Below, piece after piece: positions 1 through 8,950 of a stretch of 64,000 bases of DNA. The DNA is from CAVVUC01 sp963751395. Lineage in GTDB: Bacteria; Verrucomicrobiota; Verrucomicrobiia; Chthoniobacterales; Chthoniobacteraceae. Position 1 is the stretch's first letter. Every line of letters begins with the position of its first letter. Under the pieces are notes generated by a model. It did not search any database. It had not been told where the DNA came from and saw nothing but the letters and a program-made list of their open reading frames with translations. The position numbers were made by a program, and so were the translations under genes. The stretch covers positions 1,550,001 through 1,614,000 of the forward strand of contig CAVVUC010000002.1 in assembly GCA_963751395.1 (NCBI GenBank). The letters run 5' to 3'.

Positions 1-697
1 ACATGTGTTTGAGCGAAAAGTGCGTATCGAATTCGCCGTTCACCATTTTCGGCAACTTCATATCGGTGAGAGCGGAATGCGTGGCGTTGTTCTCGAACGC
101 CTCCATGAAGCGCTCGGGCGGAACACCGGATCGCGCGACGATGGCGAGCGCTTCGGCGAGGGTCTGAACGGTGACTGCGGTCACCATGTTCGCCGCAACC
201 TTCACGGTGGCGGCCTGGCCGATCGTGCCGATTTTGAGGATCGCCTTGCTGCTGGCTTTGAGCACCGGCTCGGCTTTGCGCAGGGTGTCGTCGTCCCCGC
301 CGATGTAATAGACCAGCTCCCGTTTTTCCGCGCCGGCCCTGCTTCCGGTGAAGGGCGCGTCGAGAAAACTCGCGCCGTGGTCCTTCACGATTTGCGCCGC
401 TTCGATCGTGGCTTCCGGGCCGACTGTCGCGCTGCAAACAATGGTGTGGCGGGGAGTGAGCTTGTCGGCGAGCGCGTCGATGACTTCAAAGAGCGCATGG
501 GCATCCGCAACGAACAACTGGATCACATCGCAGACCTCCGCGACTTCAGCGGGCGACGAGAGAAAATTCGGCTCGGGTTTTGGCGTCCTGTTCCAGACAA
601 AAACCTGGAAGCCGTCAGCGCGCAACGCGGCAGCGACTCTGGAGCCGATGATTCCGAGGCCGATCAGGCCGGCGTTCTTTCTGGGTTTGCGCGCCAT
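1..697 (-). CDS. NAD(P)-dependent 3-hydroxyisobutyrate dehydrogenase-family protein (partial)
   Basis: The reverse-strand frame opens at an ATG at 697 and runs off the left edge, giving about 232 residues without the C-terminus. The N-terminus has the Rossmann dinucleotide motif GLIGLGIIGSRVA, followed by VWNRT. Further on is DAPFTGSRAGAE, matching the substrate-binding DxPVSGG-type signature of the 6-phosphogluconate / 3-hydroxyisobutyrate dehydrogenase superfamily, and KVAANMV, which carries the usual catalytic lysine and asparagine. The family oxidises beta-hydroxyacids with NAD(P); the actual substrate cannot be read from the sequence. It starts 42 bases after the parvulin gene on the same strand, so the two may be co-transcribed. 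The family call is firm and the specific reaction is not. Confidence 0.8.
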   Translation of the reverse strand, partial: MARKPRKNAGLIGLGIIGSRVAAALRADGFQVFVWNRTPKPEPNFLSSPAEVAEVCDVIQLFVADAHALFEVIDALADKLTPRHTIVCSATVGPEATIEAAQIVKDHGASFLDAPFTGSRAGAEKRELVYYIGGDDDTLRKAEPVLKASSKAILKIGTIGQAATVKVAANMVTAVTVQTLAEALAIVARSGVPPERFMEAFENNATHSALTDMKLPKMVNGEFDTHFSLKHM

Positions 698-739
698 TTT
701 TACGAAACGGAATGTGGGTTCGGATGGAGTGGTGGATTG

Positions 740-1810
740 CTACTTCGCTTCTTCCGTCTTCGTCGCAGCGGGCTCGGGCAGGTTCACTTTGACCTCTGCT
801 TTTGAACGGAGATTCGTGATGACCTCATCGACGGCGCTGTGGCGCTTTTGCTCCTGGAGATAAGCGACGATTTTTTCCTTCGCCTCCGAAAAGGGGACGG
901 TGCGCGCCTCTTTTTTGTCGGTCACTTTGATGATGTGCCAGCCGAATTTCGTTTTCACCGGGTCGCTGATTTCACCCTTCTTCATCTTGAAAGCGGCATC
1001 GGCAAACTCCGGCACCATGCGGTCTTTCGTGAAGAAATCGAGATCGCCGCCGTTCGCCTTCGATCCCGGGTCGTCGGATTTTTCGGCCGCCACTTTGTCG
1101 AACGCCTCCCCCTTCTTCACGCGCGCATCCACTTCCTTCGCCGTTTTTTCCTTTTCGGCGACAACGTCGGGTTTTGCGTCTTCGGGAACCGCAATCAAAA
1201 TGTGGCTTGCCCGCACCATCTCCGGCGCCTTGAACGAATCGGGCTCCGAATCGTAGAATTTCTGCGCGTCGGCTTCGCTCACTCCGGTCTTGCCCGCAAT
1301 TTGGGAATCGACCCATTTCTGCTGCTTCATCGCGGTGCGAATGCTCTCCTTGATTTTCTCGACCGTCTGACCGGCCTGTTTCATCTCCGCATTCATCTGG
1401 TCTTCGGATTCAAACTGCGTCTTCAGCTTTGCAAATCCTGCGTCCACTTCGGCGTCGGTGACCGCTTCCTTTTCGGCGCGCTTGAGCACCAGCTTGTCGA
1501 TGATCATGTCGTTGAGAATCGAGCGGTAAGCCTGCTCCCTTTGTTCCCTGGGCAGGTCGTCCGGCTTTTTCCCCGCTTGAGAGATGGCCGCGTTGAGCGC
1601 CTCTTCGAGTTCGGCTTTCTTGATTTCGGTGCCTTCGACAACGGCCACCGTTTCTGGGAGCTCAAAGGGCTTTGCGGGAGTTGCAGCGGGAGCGGGAACT
1701 GCCGCCTCGGGTTTCGGAGGATCGGATTTTGTGGAATCAGCCGCGTGAGTGTGCGGTGAAGCGAGGAGAATCGTGAAAGCGACGACAGAACAAGAAAGGG
1801 CGGATTTCAT
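740..1810 (-). CDS. Secreted parvulin-type peptidyl-prolyl isomerase (PpiC/SurA-like)
   Basis: This 356-residue protein begins with a signal peptide (MKSALSCSVVAFTILLASP, cleavage expected near HTHA). A proline- and alanine-rich linker follows, then a helical SurA_N-like chaperone region at about residues 50-185, and a rotamase domain at about 195-310. The rotamase has the expected VRASHIL opening, the GGDLDFF motif and the FGWHIIKV ending. It should act in the periplasm, isomerising Xaa-Pro bonds and helping outer-membrane proteins fold. Length and domain order match SurA/PrsA-like single-parvulin proteins. The start is set by the signal peptide. It lies upstream of the partial dehydrogenase on the same strand. 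Confidence 0.88.
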   Translation of the reverse strand: MKSALSCSVVAFTILLASPHTHAADSTKSDPPKPEAAVPAPAATPAKPFELPETVAVVEGTEIKKAELEEALNAAISQAGKKPDDLPREQREQAYRSILNDMIIDKLVLKRAEKEAVTDAEVDAGFAKLKTQFESEDQMNAEMKQAGQTVEKIKESIRTAMKQQKWVDSQIAGKTGVSEADAQKFYDSEPDSFKAPEMVRASHILIAVPEDAKPDVVAEKEKTAKEVDARVKKGEAFDKVAAEKSDDPGSKANGGDLDFFTKDRMVPEFADAAFKMKKGEISDPVKTKFGWHIIKVTDKKEARTVPFSEAKEKIVAYLQEQKRHSAVDEVITNLRSKAEVKVNLPEPAATKTEEAK

Positions 1811-1910
1811 GAGAACGGTGAAGGTGACACGACCGTGATTTGCGCGCCAGTTATTTTGAGAAAAGCCGCGAGTCGATGAAAAGCGTGAGGACCGCGTTCA
1901 CCGAGTCCGG

Positions 1911-3983
1911 CTAGTGTTGTTCCTCGTCCTTCTTGTCGTGCTTTCTTCCCTTCTCATTCTCGGGTGCTTGCTGCACGGGCTGCGGATTTGGCTGCCGGAC
2001 CTGCCGTTGTTGCATCGCGGCGGCGCGCTGTTGCTCGATTTGCGCCTGCCGTTCATGGGCGGCCCGCTGCTGCTCGCCTTGGGCTTGCCGCTGCTGCTGG
2101 AGTTCGCGTTGCTGCATCGCGGCTGCGCGTTGTTGCTCGATTTGCGCCTGCCGTTCGTGGGCGGCCCGCTGCTGCTCGCCTTGGGCCTGTTGCTGCTGTT
2201 GGAGTTCGCGTTGCTGCATTGCGGCGGCGCGCTGTTGCTGGATTTGCGCCTGGCGTTCTTTGGCGGCACGCTGCTGTTCTGCCTGGGCCTGTTGCTGCTG
2301 TTGGAGTTCGCGTTGCTGCATCGCGGCGGCGCGTTGTTGCTGGCTTTGCGCTTCGCGTTCTTTGGCGGCACGCTGCTGCTCTGCCTGGGCCTGTTGCTGC
2401 TGTTGGAGTTCGCGTTGCTGCATCGCGGCGGCGCGCTGTTGCTGGATTTGCGCTTCGCGTTCTTTGGCGGTGCGCTGTTGTTCCGCTTGAGCCTGCTGTT
2501 GCTGCTGGATTTGCGCTTCGCGTTCGCGCGCGGCTTTCAATTGCTCGGCTTGGATTTGCCGATCCTTGTCCAAAGCACCCGGGTCAACTGTCGGTGACGG
2601 TTGCGCGATTTGTGGAATCGGAGCGGGTTTCATTTCGTCCGGCTTGCTTGGAGTCACGCTCGCGGCCTTCGCTTCCGGTTGTGCTGGCAGCGTTTGCCCA
2701 CCAGATTTGGCATCCCTGTTCTTTGCGTCTCTGTGCCGTGGCGTTGGAACGGGTGTGATGGTTTGTTCCGCGGGCGTGGCGACCGCCTGGACCGGTGCCG
2801 GTGGCGTGATCGCAGGTCTTTCCTTCCTGCCGGTCGAGGGCCTCTGGTTTGCATCGGGAGTCGTCGTGATCGTCTGTTCGACGGGTGCCGTCGTCGGTTG
2901 CCCGGAAATGACCGGCGGAGCAACCGGCCTGCCGCCGGCTCTTTTCCTGTCGCTCTCGTGCTGCCCGGTTCCTGCCACGGCGGATTGCGGTGTGGCTTTG
3001 AGCCGTTCGGAAAATGCATTCAGTTCGCCCGCCGTCACCGCCTTCGCGGGAGCCTGCTCGGGCGCGAGCCCTTTGGCATCGTGCTTCATCTTGGCTTCGA
3101 GTTGCTGGCGGACATGCGGATCGCGCACCTTGTTCCAGCCGCCATCGACATCCACTTTTTGAAAAGTCCTCGCCACCTTCTGCGGTCGCACCCTTTCCGT
3201 CGGGGGCGAAATTTGAGGCGCGGCCACGATAAGCTGGTTGCCCTGCTGCCTCGCCATCGTCCTTCTTCCCGACGCCCTGATTGCGTTCACGTCGGTCTGC
3301 TGCGCAAGACTCAACGTCTGGATCGGGCGCTGCGTTCTGCTGGCCATGGTGGCAAAGACCGGGCCGCCGTTGTAAATGATGTTTCGCGCGTGGTTGACGC
3401 TGATGTTGGTGATGTTGGTTGTGTAGTTGATGATCGTCACATTGCGGCTGCGATTGATGATCACCGGACGCAAAGCCGGAGAGCCGAAGTCGCGATACGA
3501 GCAGAAGTTGTAACTGTACGGCCCGATCCCGTAGGTCGTGTCCACCCAGAAGCTGATGCCGATCCCGCGGTTGAAGCGACACTCCGGCGGCAGGGGAGCC
3601 CAGCCGATGTAGTCATCGCTTGATCGCCAGGAAACCCACGCCGGCGCCCATTCGTAATCCGGCACCCAGCACCACCCGATGCCCACAAGCCGCGTCCAGC
3701 GCCCGTAGTGATACGTGATTCCGCCGAAGTCCTCGTAAGACACCCACGTCCAGCCGCCATCGGTGTAAGCCCAATAACCGTCGGTGTAAGGCGCCCAGTC
3801 CTCATCGACCCCCGTCGGGCGCCAGCAATAGCCGTAGTTGCTCGTCTCGATCCACTCGCCGTAGGGATCGAGGTTCTCGGAGAAAAATTCAAACGACACG
3901 TCCGCCCGTGCCGCAACCGTGGTGATTTGGAAAAAAGCGGCAACGACCGCAAACAGGAGGAGATGGGACTTGGAGGTTTTCAT
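1911..3983 (-). CDS. Secreted DUF6600-like protein with glutamine-rich 34-residue repeats
   Basis: The 690-residue protein has a signal peptide (MKTSKSHLLLFAVVAAFF). Residues about 30-150 hold a tryptophan/tyrosine-rich region with motifs such as DPYGEW, YTDGYW, WTWVSYE, HYGRW and GWAPLPPE, typical of DUF6600 proteins. The middle (about 230-460) is low-complexity and proline-rich. The C-terminus is a glutamine/arginine/alanine repeat with a 34-residue period (core QQQRAAAMQQREL), probably a long charged helix or coiled coil. It ends in a lysine/glutamate-rich tail. Function is unknown; an envelope or surface role is inferred from export alone. The family name is recalled from motif similarity. 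Neighbours give no clear functional hint. Confidence 0.75.
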   Translation of the reverse strand: MKTSKSHLLLFAVVAAFFQITTVAARADVSFEFFSENLDPYGEWIETSNYGYCWRPTGVDEDWAPYTDGYWAYTDGGWTWVSYEDFGGITYHYGRWTRLVGIGWCWVPDYEWAPAWVSWRSSDDYIGWAPLPPECRFNRGIGISFWVDTTYGIGPYSYNFCSYRDFGSPALRPVIINRSRNVTIINYTTNITNISVNHARNIIYNGGPVFATMASRTQRPIQTLSLAQQTDVNAIRASGRRTMARQQGNQLIVAAPQISPPTERVRPQKVARTFQKVDVDGGWNKVRDPHVRQQLEAKMKHDAKGLAPEQAPAKAVTAGELNAFSERLKATPQSAVAGTGQHESDRKRAGGRPVAPPVISGQPTTAPVEQTITTTPDANQRPSTGRKERPAITPPAPVQAVATPAEQTITPVPTPRHRDAKNRDAKSGGQTLPAQPEAKAASVTPSKPDEMKPAPIPQIAQPSPTVDPGALDKDRQIQAEQLKAAREREAQIQQQQQAQAEQQRTAKEREAQIQQQRAAAMQQRELQQQQQAQAEQQRAAKEREAQSQQQRAAAMQQRELQQQQQAQAEQQRAAKERQAQIQQQRAAAMQQRELQQQQQAQGEQQRAAHERQAQIEQQRAAAMQQRELQQQRQAQGEQQRAAHERQAQIEQQRAAAMQQRQVRQPNPQPVQQAPENEKGRKHDKKDEEQH
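2007..2516 (-). repeat. Five 102-bp tandem repeats inside the DUF6600-like gene
   Basis: The motif TTGCTGCAT (TTGTTGCAT in the first copy) recurs at 2007, 2109, 2211, 2313 and 2415, exactly 102 bases apart. Each unit encodes 34 residues, so copy number can change without shifting frame. The copies differ by scattered substitutions, so this is not a perfect assembly duplication. Confidence 0.93.
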
Positions 3984-4101
3984 GAATTTATATGCCGTTC
4001 ATAACTAAGACTGCATCCCGCGAAATTCATTCACGGAAAAATTCGGACTTCAGAAATTCCGCCTCGCATCAAACGCATGCGACGGATGGTCCCGATCCGC
4101 T

Positions 4102-5587
4102 TCATCGCCCGCTCGTCCGCCCGACAGCGTGTCCAACCGCGCCATAGAATGCGACATAGGCATAGGCGATCAGCGGCACGATGAACGAGAGCTGCAGGTT
4201 GTGCGTCGCGTCCGCGATCCAGCCCTGCACCGGTGGCAGAATCGCGCCGCCGAGAATGGCCATCACCAACAACGACGATACCTGGCTTTTCAAAACCCCG
4301 GTCCCTTCCAGCGCGAGCGAGAACGTGTTTGACCACCCGATCGAGGTGAACAACCCGATCGCCACCACGCACCACATTGCCACCTTGCCGCCCACCACAA
4401 TCGCAGTCAGCAAAAGCGCCACGACCGTCAGCGAAAAGATCACCAGCGTGCGCGCCGCCTGCGCCCGCCCGAACTGGAACAGCAGCCAGCACAACCCGAT
4501 GAAGGGCAGATACAGCTTGAACACCGCCCCGTTGGCCACGAACGCCTCGCGCCACAACCCAAACACCGACGCGCCGGACCCGCCGCGCATCGCATCGAGC
4601 GGCGCGCTCTTTGCAATCCAGAGCAGCAGATAGGCAAGCAGCGGAATGACGATGAGCATGACCTTTTTGTTCGCCTTCCGCATTTCGCTCAGCTCCACCG
4701 CGCCCATGAAACGCCCGATCATCAAGCCGCCCCAGTAGATCGAGACGTATTTGCTCGCGTCGATTTCCGACAGACCCGCCACGGATTTCTGACCGAGGAA
4801 ATTGATGATCGCGCTGCCCACCGACACTTCGCCGCCGACATACATGAAGATGGCGATCACGCCGAGCACGACGTGCGGATATTTCAACGCGCCGGCACCG
4901 GGCTCGACGTGGCCCTCACCGACGTGCGGCAGGTGGACGAAGTAAAAGATCACCGCCAGCACCAGGAAGATGATGCAGAACGCGAGGTAGGGCATTTTCA
5001 CCGAGTCCGCCCCGTGCGCGCCGCTCCTGGCGAAGTATTGAAAGATGAGCCAGCCGCCGATCAGCGGCCCGATGGTTGTCCCGATCGAATTGAATCCCTG
5101 CGCCAGATTCAGCCGGCTCGACGCCGTTTTCTCCGGCCCGAGAATCGTCACGTAGGGATTGGCCGCGATCTGCAGCATCGCAAAGCCCAGGCCGACGACA
5201 AAGAGCGCCGTGAGAAACATCGGATACGACGCCGCGCCCGCCGCCGGCCAGAAGAGCGCGCTGCCCGCTGGCCGAGATCAGCAGGCCGATGACCACGCCA
5301 TTCTTGTAGCCGATTTTCGCGATGGGATCGCCCGTTGTCGCGGAGATGAGGAAGTAGAGCAGCGCGCCGACGAAGTAAGCGCCGAAGAAGGCGAACTGCA
5401 CGAGCATCGCCTGAAAGTAGTTCAGGGTGAACGCCTCCTTGAAGCGGGGGATGAGAATGTCATTGAACACCGTCATGAAGCCCCACATGAAAAACAGCGA
5501 GGTCATGATCGCGAACGACGCGCGATAGTTCTTGTTGTTATGATCCGCGCCGCCGTCGGGCGCAGGGGAATGAGTGATTGAAGCCAT
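4102..5587 (-). CDS. FucP-like major facilitator sugar transporter (one frameshift)
   Basis: Two overlapping reverse frames together make one full-length transporter of about 495 residues. The first (5587 to about 5265) has the opening helices with SLFFMWGFMTVFNDILIPRF, closely matching the FucP/GluP family N-terminus. The second (about 5265 to 4102) continues with ALFWPAAG, ANPYVTILGP, and SRLNLAQGFNSIGTTIGP, all family signatures. The frame changes at 5263-5266, where one extra base is present; reading GGG or GGC there, but not both, restores the frame. The family imports L-fucose, galactose, glucose or similar sugars by proton symport across the inner membrane. It is divergent from the glycosidase-like/uxuA pair, which suggests uptake of a sugar or uronate released there. 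The substrate is inferred. Confidence 0.83.
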
Positions 5588-5803
5588 GGTCAGGGGAATG
5601 TGATACGGGTTATCAGTCCGAAATGCTGTGGCATTCGTATGCAGGAGTCACTCCGGAATTCTGTTTGGCAAATTCGGTAACCTGGCGCGGATGCCTCCAC
5701 CCTGGCCGGAGCATGGTTGCGTTTGCCTGTTGATCCAATGCCGCCAATCTTGTCATCCTTCGAGAGACTTGGTTAACTCACCGAGGTTTGCCCGCGCAAT
5801 GGC
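5588..5803. other. Divergent intergenic region between transporter and glycosidase genes
   Basis: This 216-base gap separates the divergent transporter and uronate genes and must hold both promoters. I saw no convincing -35/-10 pair or operator, so no site is named. Confidence 0.4.
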
Positions 5804-7591
5804 ATGGCCGTCTCGTGGAACGAACCGAATCCCAATCAAGCACCTGTGAAAATTCCCAGCAGACATTCAGCCGCGAAGACAACGCCATTCCTCCTCGTTC
5901 TTCTCATCGCAACGGCCGGCATCTGCGCGCCCCTCGCGCAAGAAGCGTCGCCGAAGCGCGAACTCATGATCCTCGACATGGTTCATCACAATCCGGGAGA
6001 GCCCCGGTATGAGAGCCGCTACGAGGATCCTGCGGTCATCAAGGAAATGGGCTACAACGGGAAGGTCTATTTCCTTTTCGACGCGCCCACCATTGCCATC
6101 GATTGGGAGAGCGTTGACCCGGACATTTTTCCCAAGGGATCGCCCGGTCGCGCCTGGGTGGACGCCAAGGCCGCGCAGATCGACCGCCAGCAGGCCGCCT
6201 GCAAAGCCGCCGGCATAAAGGCCTACGCCATGGCCGATCTGGTGCTTTTCCCCAAGGCGCTGGTCGCGAAATACAAGATGGAGACAACCTACGGCGATCC
6301 GCGCGATCCCCAGACGGACAAATTCCTGCGGGCGATGATCGGGCAGATGTTCGACCGGTTCCCAGACCTGGAGGGATTGGTTGTCCGGATCGGGGAGACG
6401 TATCTGCAGGACGCGCCGTTTCACCAAGGGCATATCCTCGACAAAGGAAATGCCGAAAAGACCATCGTTCCGTTGATGAATCTGCTGCGGGAGGAAGTCT
6501 GCGTGAGGCGGGACAAGAAGCTCGTTTTCCGCTCCTGGATGTCTTTCGACACCAGCCTCGACACTTATCTCAAGGTCAGTGCAGCCGTTGAACCTCACCC
6601 CAACCTCGTCCTCGGCGTGAAGCACTGCGAAGGGGATTTTCATCGTGGCAACCCCTTCAGCAAAGTGCTGGGAAAGGGACGCCACCCGCAATTGATCGAG
6701 GTCCAATGCGCCCGCGAATACGAAGGCAAGGGGGCCTATCCTAATTACATCGCCAACGGAGTGATCGAGGGCTTCGAGGAACACCGCCTCACGATGCCCC
6801 CGGACGCGCTGAAGAGCATTCAGGAACTCGCTCAAAAACAGCCCGACCTCTTCGCAGGCATCTGGACCTGGACGCGAGGCGGTGGCTGGGCTGGTCCGTT
6901 CATCAAAAACGAGCTGTGGTGCGATCTCAACGCCTGGGTCATGGCACGGTGGGCAGGAAATCCAGCTCAGTTGGAGGAAACTGTTTTCAATCGCTACGCC
7001 ACCGAACGGCTCGGCCTCAAGGGCAGGGACGTGGCGAAGTTTCGCCGCCTTTGCCTGCTCTCCGCAGAGGCAGTGCTGCGCGGCAAAACGACCACGCGAC
7101 GCGACATCTCGCCATGGTGGAGCCGCGACGACGGCATCAACCGCCATGAGGTGCCGAACGACCCGGAAAAACGCCAGCGCGTGCTGGAGGAGAAAGCCGA
7201 GGCCGTGAAGATGTGGGAGGAAATCGTCAGGCTGGCCGGCGAGATTCATTTCCGTGATCCGGCCACGAAGGATTATGCGCTGATCTCCAGCCAATATGGC
7301 CTGCGCCTTTACCGGATCTACCAGGCTGTCTGTGAACTCGCGGCGGCGGAGAACGATCCGAAAAAGCTCCGGCACTGGCTGAAAATTTACGACGAAGCAT
7401 GGACTGAGTATCGGCGTCTTCCCGCCGGGAGCGCCCAATGCGCTTCGCTTTATCATGAAAAATCCGCGCCGAAAGGACCTGTCGGCGAGGGGCTGGAGAA
7501 GTGGATCCCTCGCGTGCGAAAGATCGCTCAAGGAGGCGAAGGCGCGCAGCCCCGCGAAACGACGCCGCAGGCTTCGGTCCCCGAAAAGTGA
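5804..7591 (+). CDS. Secreted putative glycoside hydrolase (alpha-glucuronidase-like context)
   Basis: This is a 595-residue protein with an exported N-terminus. The ATG at 5804 gives a long leader; a GTG at 5846 (V-K-I-P-S-R) would give a more typical signal peptide ending near CAPLAQ and may be the true start. The body looks like a TIM-barrel hydrolase: AIDWESVDP, FPDLEGLVVRIGETY, LVFRSWMSFDT, GVKHCEGDFH and GIWTWTRGGGW. I cannot assign a CAZy family. The gene directly precedes uxuA (15 bases apart), so release of a uronic acid from a polymer is a reasonable inference, not a demonstrated function. The C-terminal third (about 430-560) looks helical. No frameshift was seen. Confidence 0.6.
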   Translation: MAVSWNEPNPNQAPVKIPSRHSAAKTTPFLLVLLIATAGICAPLAQEASPKRELMILDMVHHNPGEPRYESRYEDPAVIKEMGYNGKVYFLFDAPTIAIDWESVDPDIFPKGSPGRAWVDAKAAQIDRQQAACKAAGIKAYAMADLVLFPKALVAKYKMETTYGDPRDPQTDKFLRAMIGQMFDRFPDLEGLVVRIGETYLQDAPFHQGHILDKGNAEKTIVPLMNLLREEVCVRRDKKLVFRSWMSFDTSLDTYLKVSAAVEPHPNLVLGVKHCEGDFHRGNPFSKVLGKGRHPQLIEVQCAREYEGKGAYPNYIANGVIEGFEEHRLTMPPDALKSIQELAQKQPDLFAGIWTWTRGGGWAGPFIKNELWCDLNAWVMARWAGNPAQLEETVFNRYATERLGLKGRDVAKFRRLCLLSAEAVLRGKTTTRRDISPWWSRDDGINRHEVPNDPEKRQRVLEEKAEAVKMWEEIVRLAGEIHFRDPATKDYALISSQYGLRLYRIYQAVCELAAAENDPKKLRHWLKIYDEAWTEYRRLPAGSAQCASLYHEKSAPKGPVGEGLEKWIPRVRKIAQGGEGAQPRETTPQASVPEK

Positions 7592-7606
7592 ACTCGTAAA
7601 GGAACA

Positions 7607-8674
7607 ATGAACCTCGGCTTCGGACTCTACCGCCACCAACTCGATGACCGCCATTTCCGCTTCGCGCGGCAATGCGGGGCCACGCATCTTGTTGTTCACC
7701 TCGTGGACTACTTCCGCAAGGCCGATGCCAGCAATCCCGCCAACACCCAGCCGACCGGCGGCCTTTGGGGCTGGGGCTGTGCCGGCGATCCGCGCGACCC
7801 TGCGTGGACCCTCGACGGCCTGCTGGATCTTCGCCGGCGCATCGAAGCCCATGGACTCAAGTTCCATGCGGTGGAAAATCTCGACCCCGCCATCTGGCAC
7901 GATGTCCTGCTGGCCGGCCCGAAGCGCGACGAGCAACTCGACCACATCAAAACAATCCTCCGCAATCTCGGCACGGCCGGGGTGGAAATCCTCGGCTACA
8001 ACTTTTCACTGGCAGGCGTCTATGGCCGGACGAAAGGCCCGTACGCCCGGGGCGGTGCGGAGAGCGTGGGCCTGGAAGGCGACATGGATCACACGCCCGT
8101 CCCGCAGGGAATGATCTGGAACATGATCTATGATTCCACGCGCCTTAATGATGGCCCGATCGCTTCCTGCACCCACGACGAACTCTGGGATCGCGTGAAG
8201 TATTTCCTCCAAGCCGTCCTGCCTGCGGCCGAGGAAGCGGGTGTCCGGCTCGCCGCCCATCCCGACGATCCGCCGCTCCCCACGGTGCGCGGCACACCGA
8301 GGCTAGTCTATCAGCCTGCCCTTTACCAACGCCTCGCCGACATCTCATCGAGCCCGTGCAACCAGTTCGAATTCTGCGTCGGAACCCTCGCCGAAATGTC
8401 GGAGGGCGACATCTACGAGGCGACCGCGAAATACGCCGCCGCCGGACGGCTCGGCTACCTGCACGTCCGCAACGTGCGTGGCAAGGTTCCGCATTACGAG
8501 GAAACCTTCATCGACGAAGGCGACGTGGATTTCCCGCGGATCATACGCATCCTGAAAGAAAACGGATTCGACGGCGTATTGATCCCCGACCACACTCCGC
8601 TCCCCTACTGCGATGCCCCCTGGCATGCCGGCATGGCCTACGCCATGGGATACCTCAAGGCGCTGATTGCGTGA
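7607..8674 (+). CDS. uxuA: Mannonate dehydratase
   Basis: This 355-residue cytoplasmic enzyme dehydrates D-mannonate to 2-dehydro-3-deoxy-D-gluconate in hexuronate breakdown. Recognisable UxuA features are the TIM-barrel opening MNLGFGLYRHQ, GLWGWGCAG, YNFSLAGVYGR, the RLAAHPDDPPLP metal-site region, NQFEFCVGTLAEM, YLHVRNVRG and DEGDVDF. Length fits the shorter UxuA forms. AAAGGA lies a few bases before the ATG as a ribosome-binding site. It sits 15 bases after the secreted glycosidase-like gene and is probably co-transcribed with it. No uxaC or uxuB is present in the window, so the rest of the pathway must lie elsewhere. Confidence 0.9.
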   Translation: MNLGFGLYRHQLDDRHFRFARQCGATHLVVHLVDYFRKADASNPANTQPTGGLWGWGCAGDPRDPAWTLDGLLDLRRRIEAHGLKFHAVENLDPAIWHDVLLAGPKRDEQLDHIKTILRNLGTAGVEILGYNFSLAGVYGRTKGPYARGGAESVGLEGDMDHTPVPQGMIWNMIYDSTRLNDGPIASCTHDELWDRVKYFLQAVLPAAEEAGVRLAAHPDDPPLPTVRGTPRLVYQPALYQRLADISSSPCNQFEFCVGTLAEMSEGDIYEATAKYAAAGRLGYLHVRNVRGKVPHYEETFIDEGDVDFPRIIRILKENGFDGVLIPDHTPLPYCDAPWHAGMAYAMGYLKALIA

Positions 8675-8950
8675 TCCTCCGCAAGCCGGGCACGATGGAT
8701 TCAACCCATTCAGGGTTGTTTCGCATTTTGTATCCATTACCCAGGGCAGCTCGTTCCTCGCAACCCTGGGCTGAAGGATGAAACGCCGTTGGCGTTCTCG
8801 CGGCATGACTGTGTAAGTCGTGTCACCCTCGCGGAGATCGTGAAAGACATGCTCATCGAGAACGACAAGGACGGCATCCCTTCGATCCCTGTCGTGGACT
8901 CGGCGGTTGTCGCCATGCCGGATGACTTTCGGGTGAATTTCAGGGGCTTG
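8675..8950. other. Intergenic region with hairpin, possible dispersed repeat
   Basis: Between uxuA and the convergent mod gene is a perfect 7-bp stem, CCCAGGG at 8740-8746 pairing with CCCTGGG at 8764-8770. No T-run follows, so it is not a typical terminator. The surrounding stretch (about 8706-8810) looks like a dispersed repeat fragment of the kind common in this phylum. I do not support the short ORFs here as genes. Confidence 0.4.

Noticed and set aside
1933..2490. A cysteine-rich plus-strand repeat protein
   Set aside because: It is the other strand of the 102-bp repeats; the minus-strand frame has signal peptide, domain and repeats in one protein.
2007..2516. CRISPR-like array
   Set aside because: The units are directly adjacent, 102 bases long, without spacers and in coding frame.
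5867..7945. A 692-residue minus-strand frame
   Set aside because: Shadow of the secreted hydrolase and uxuA, both of which have recognisable sequence.
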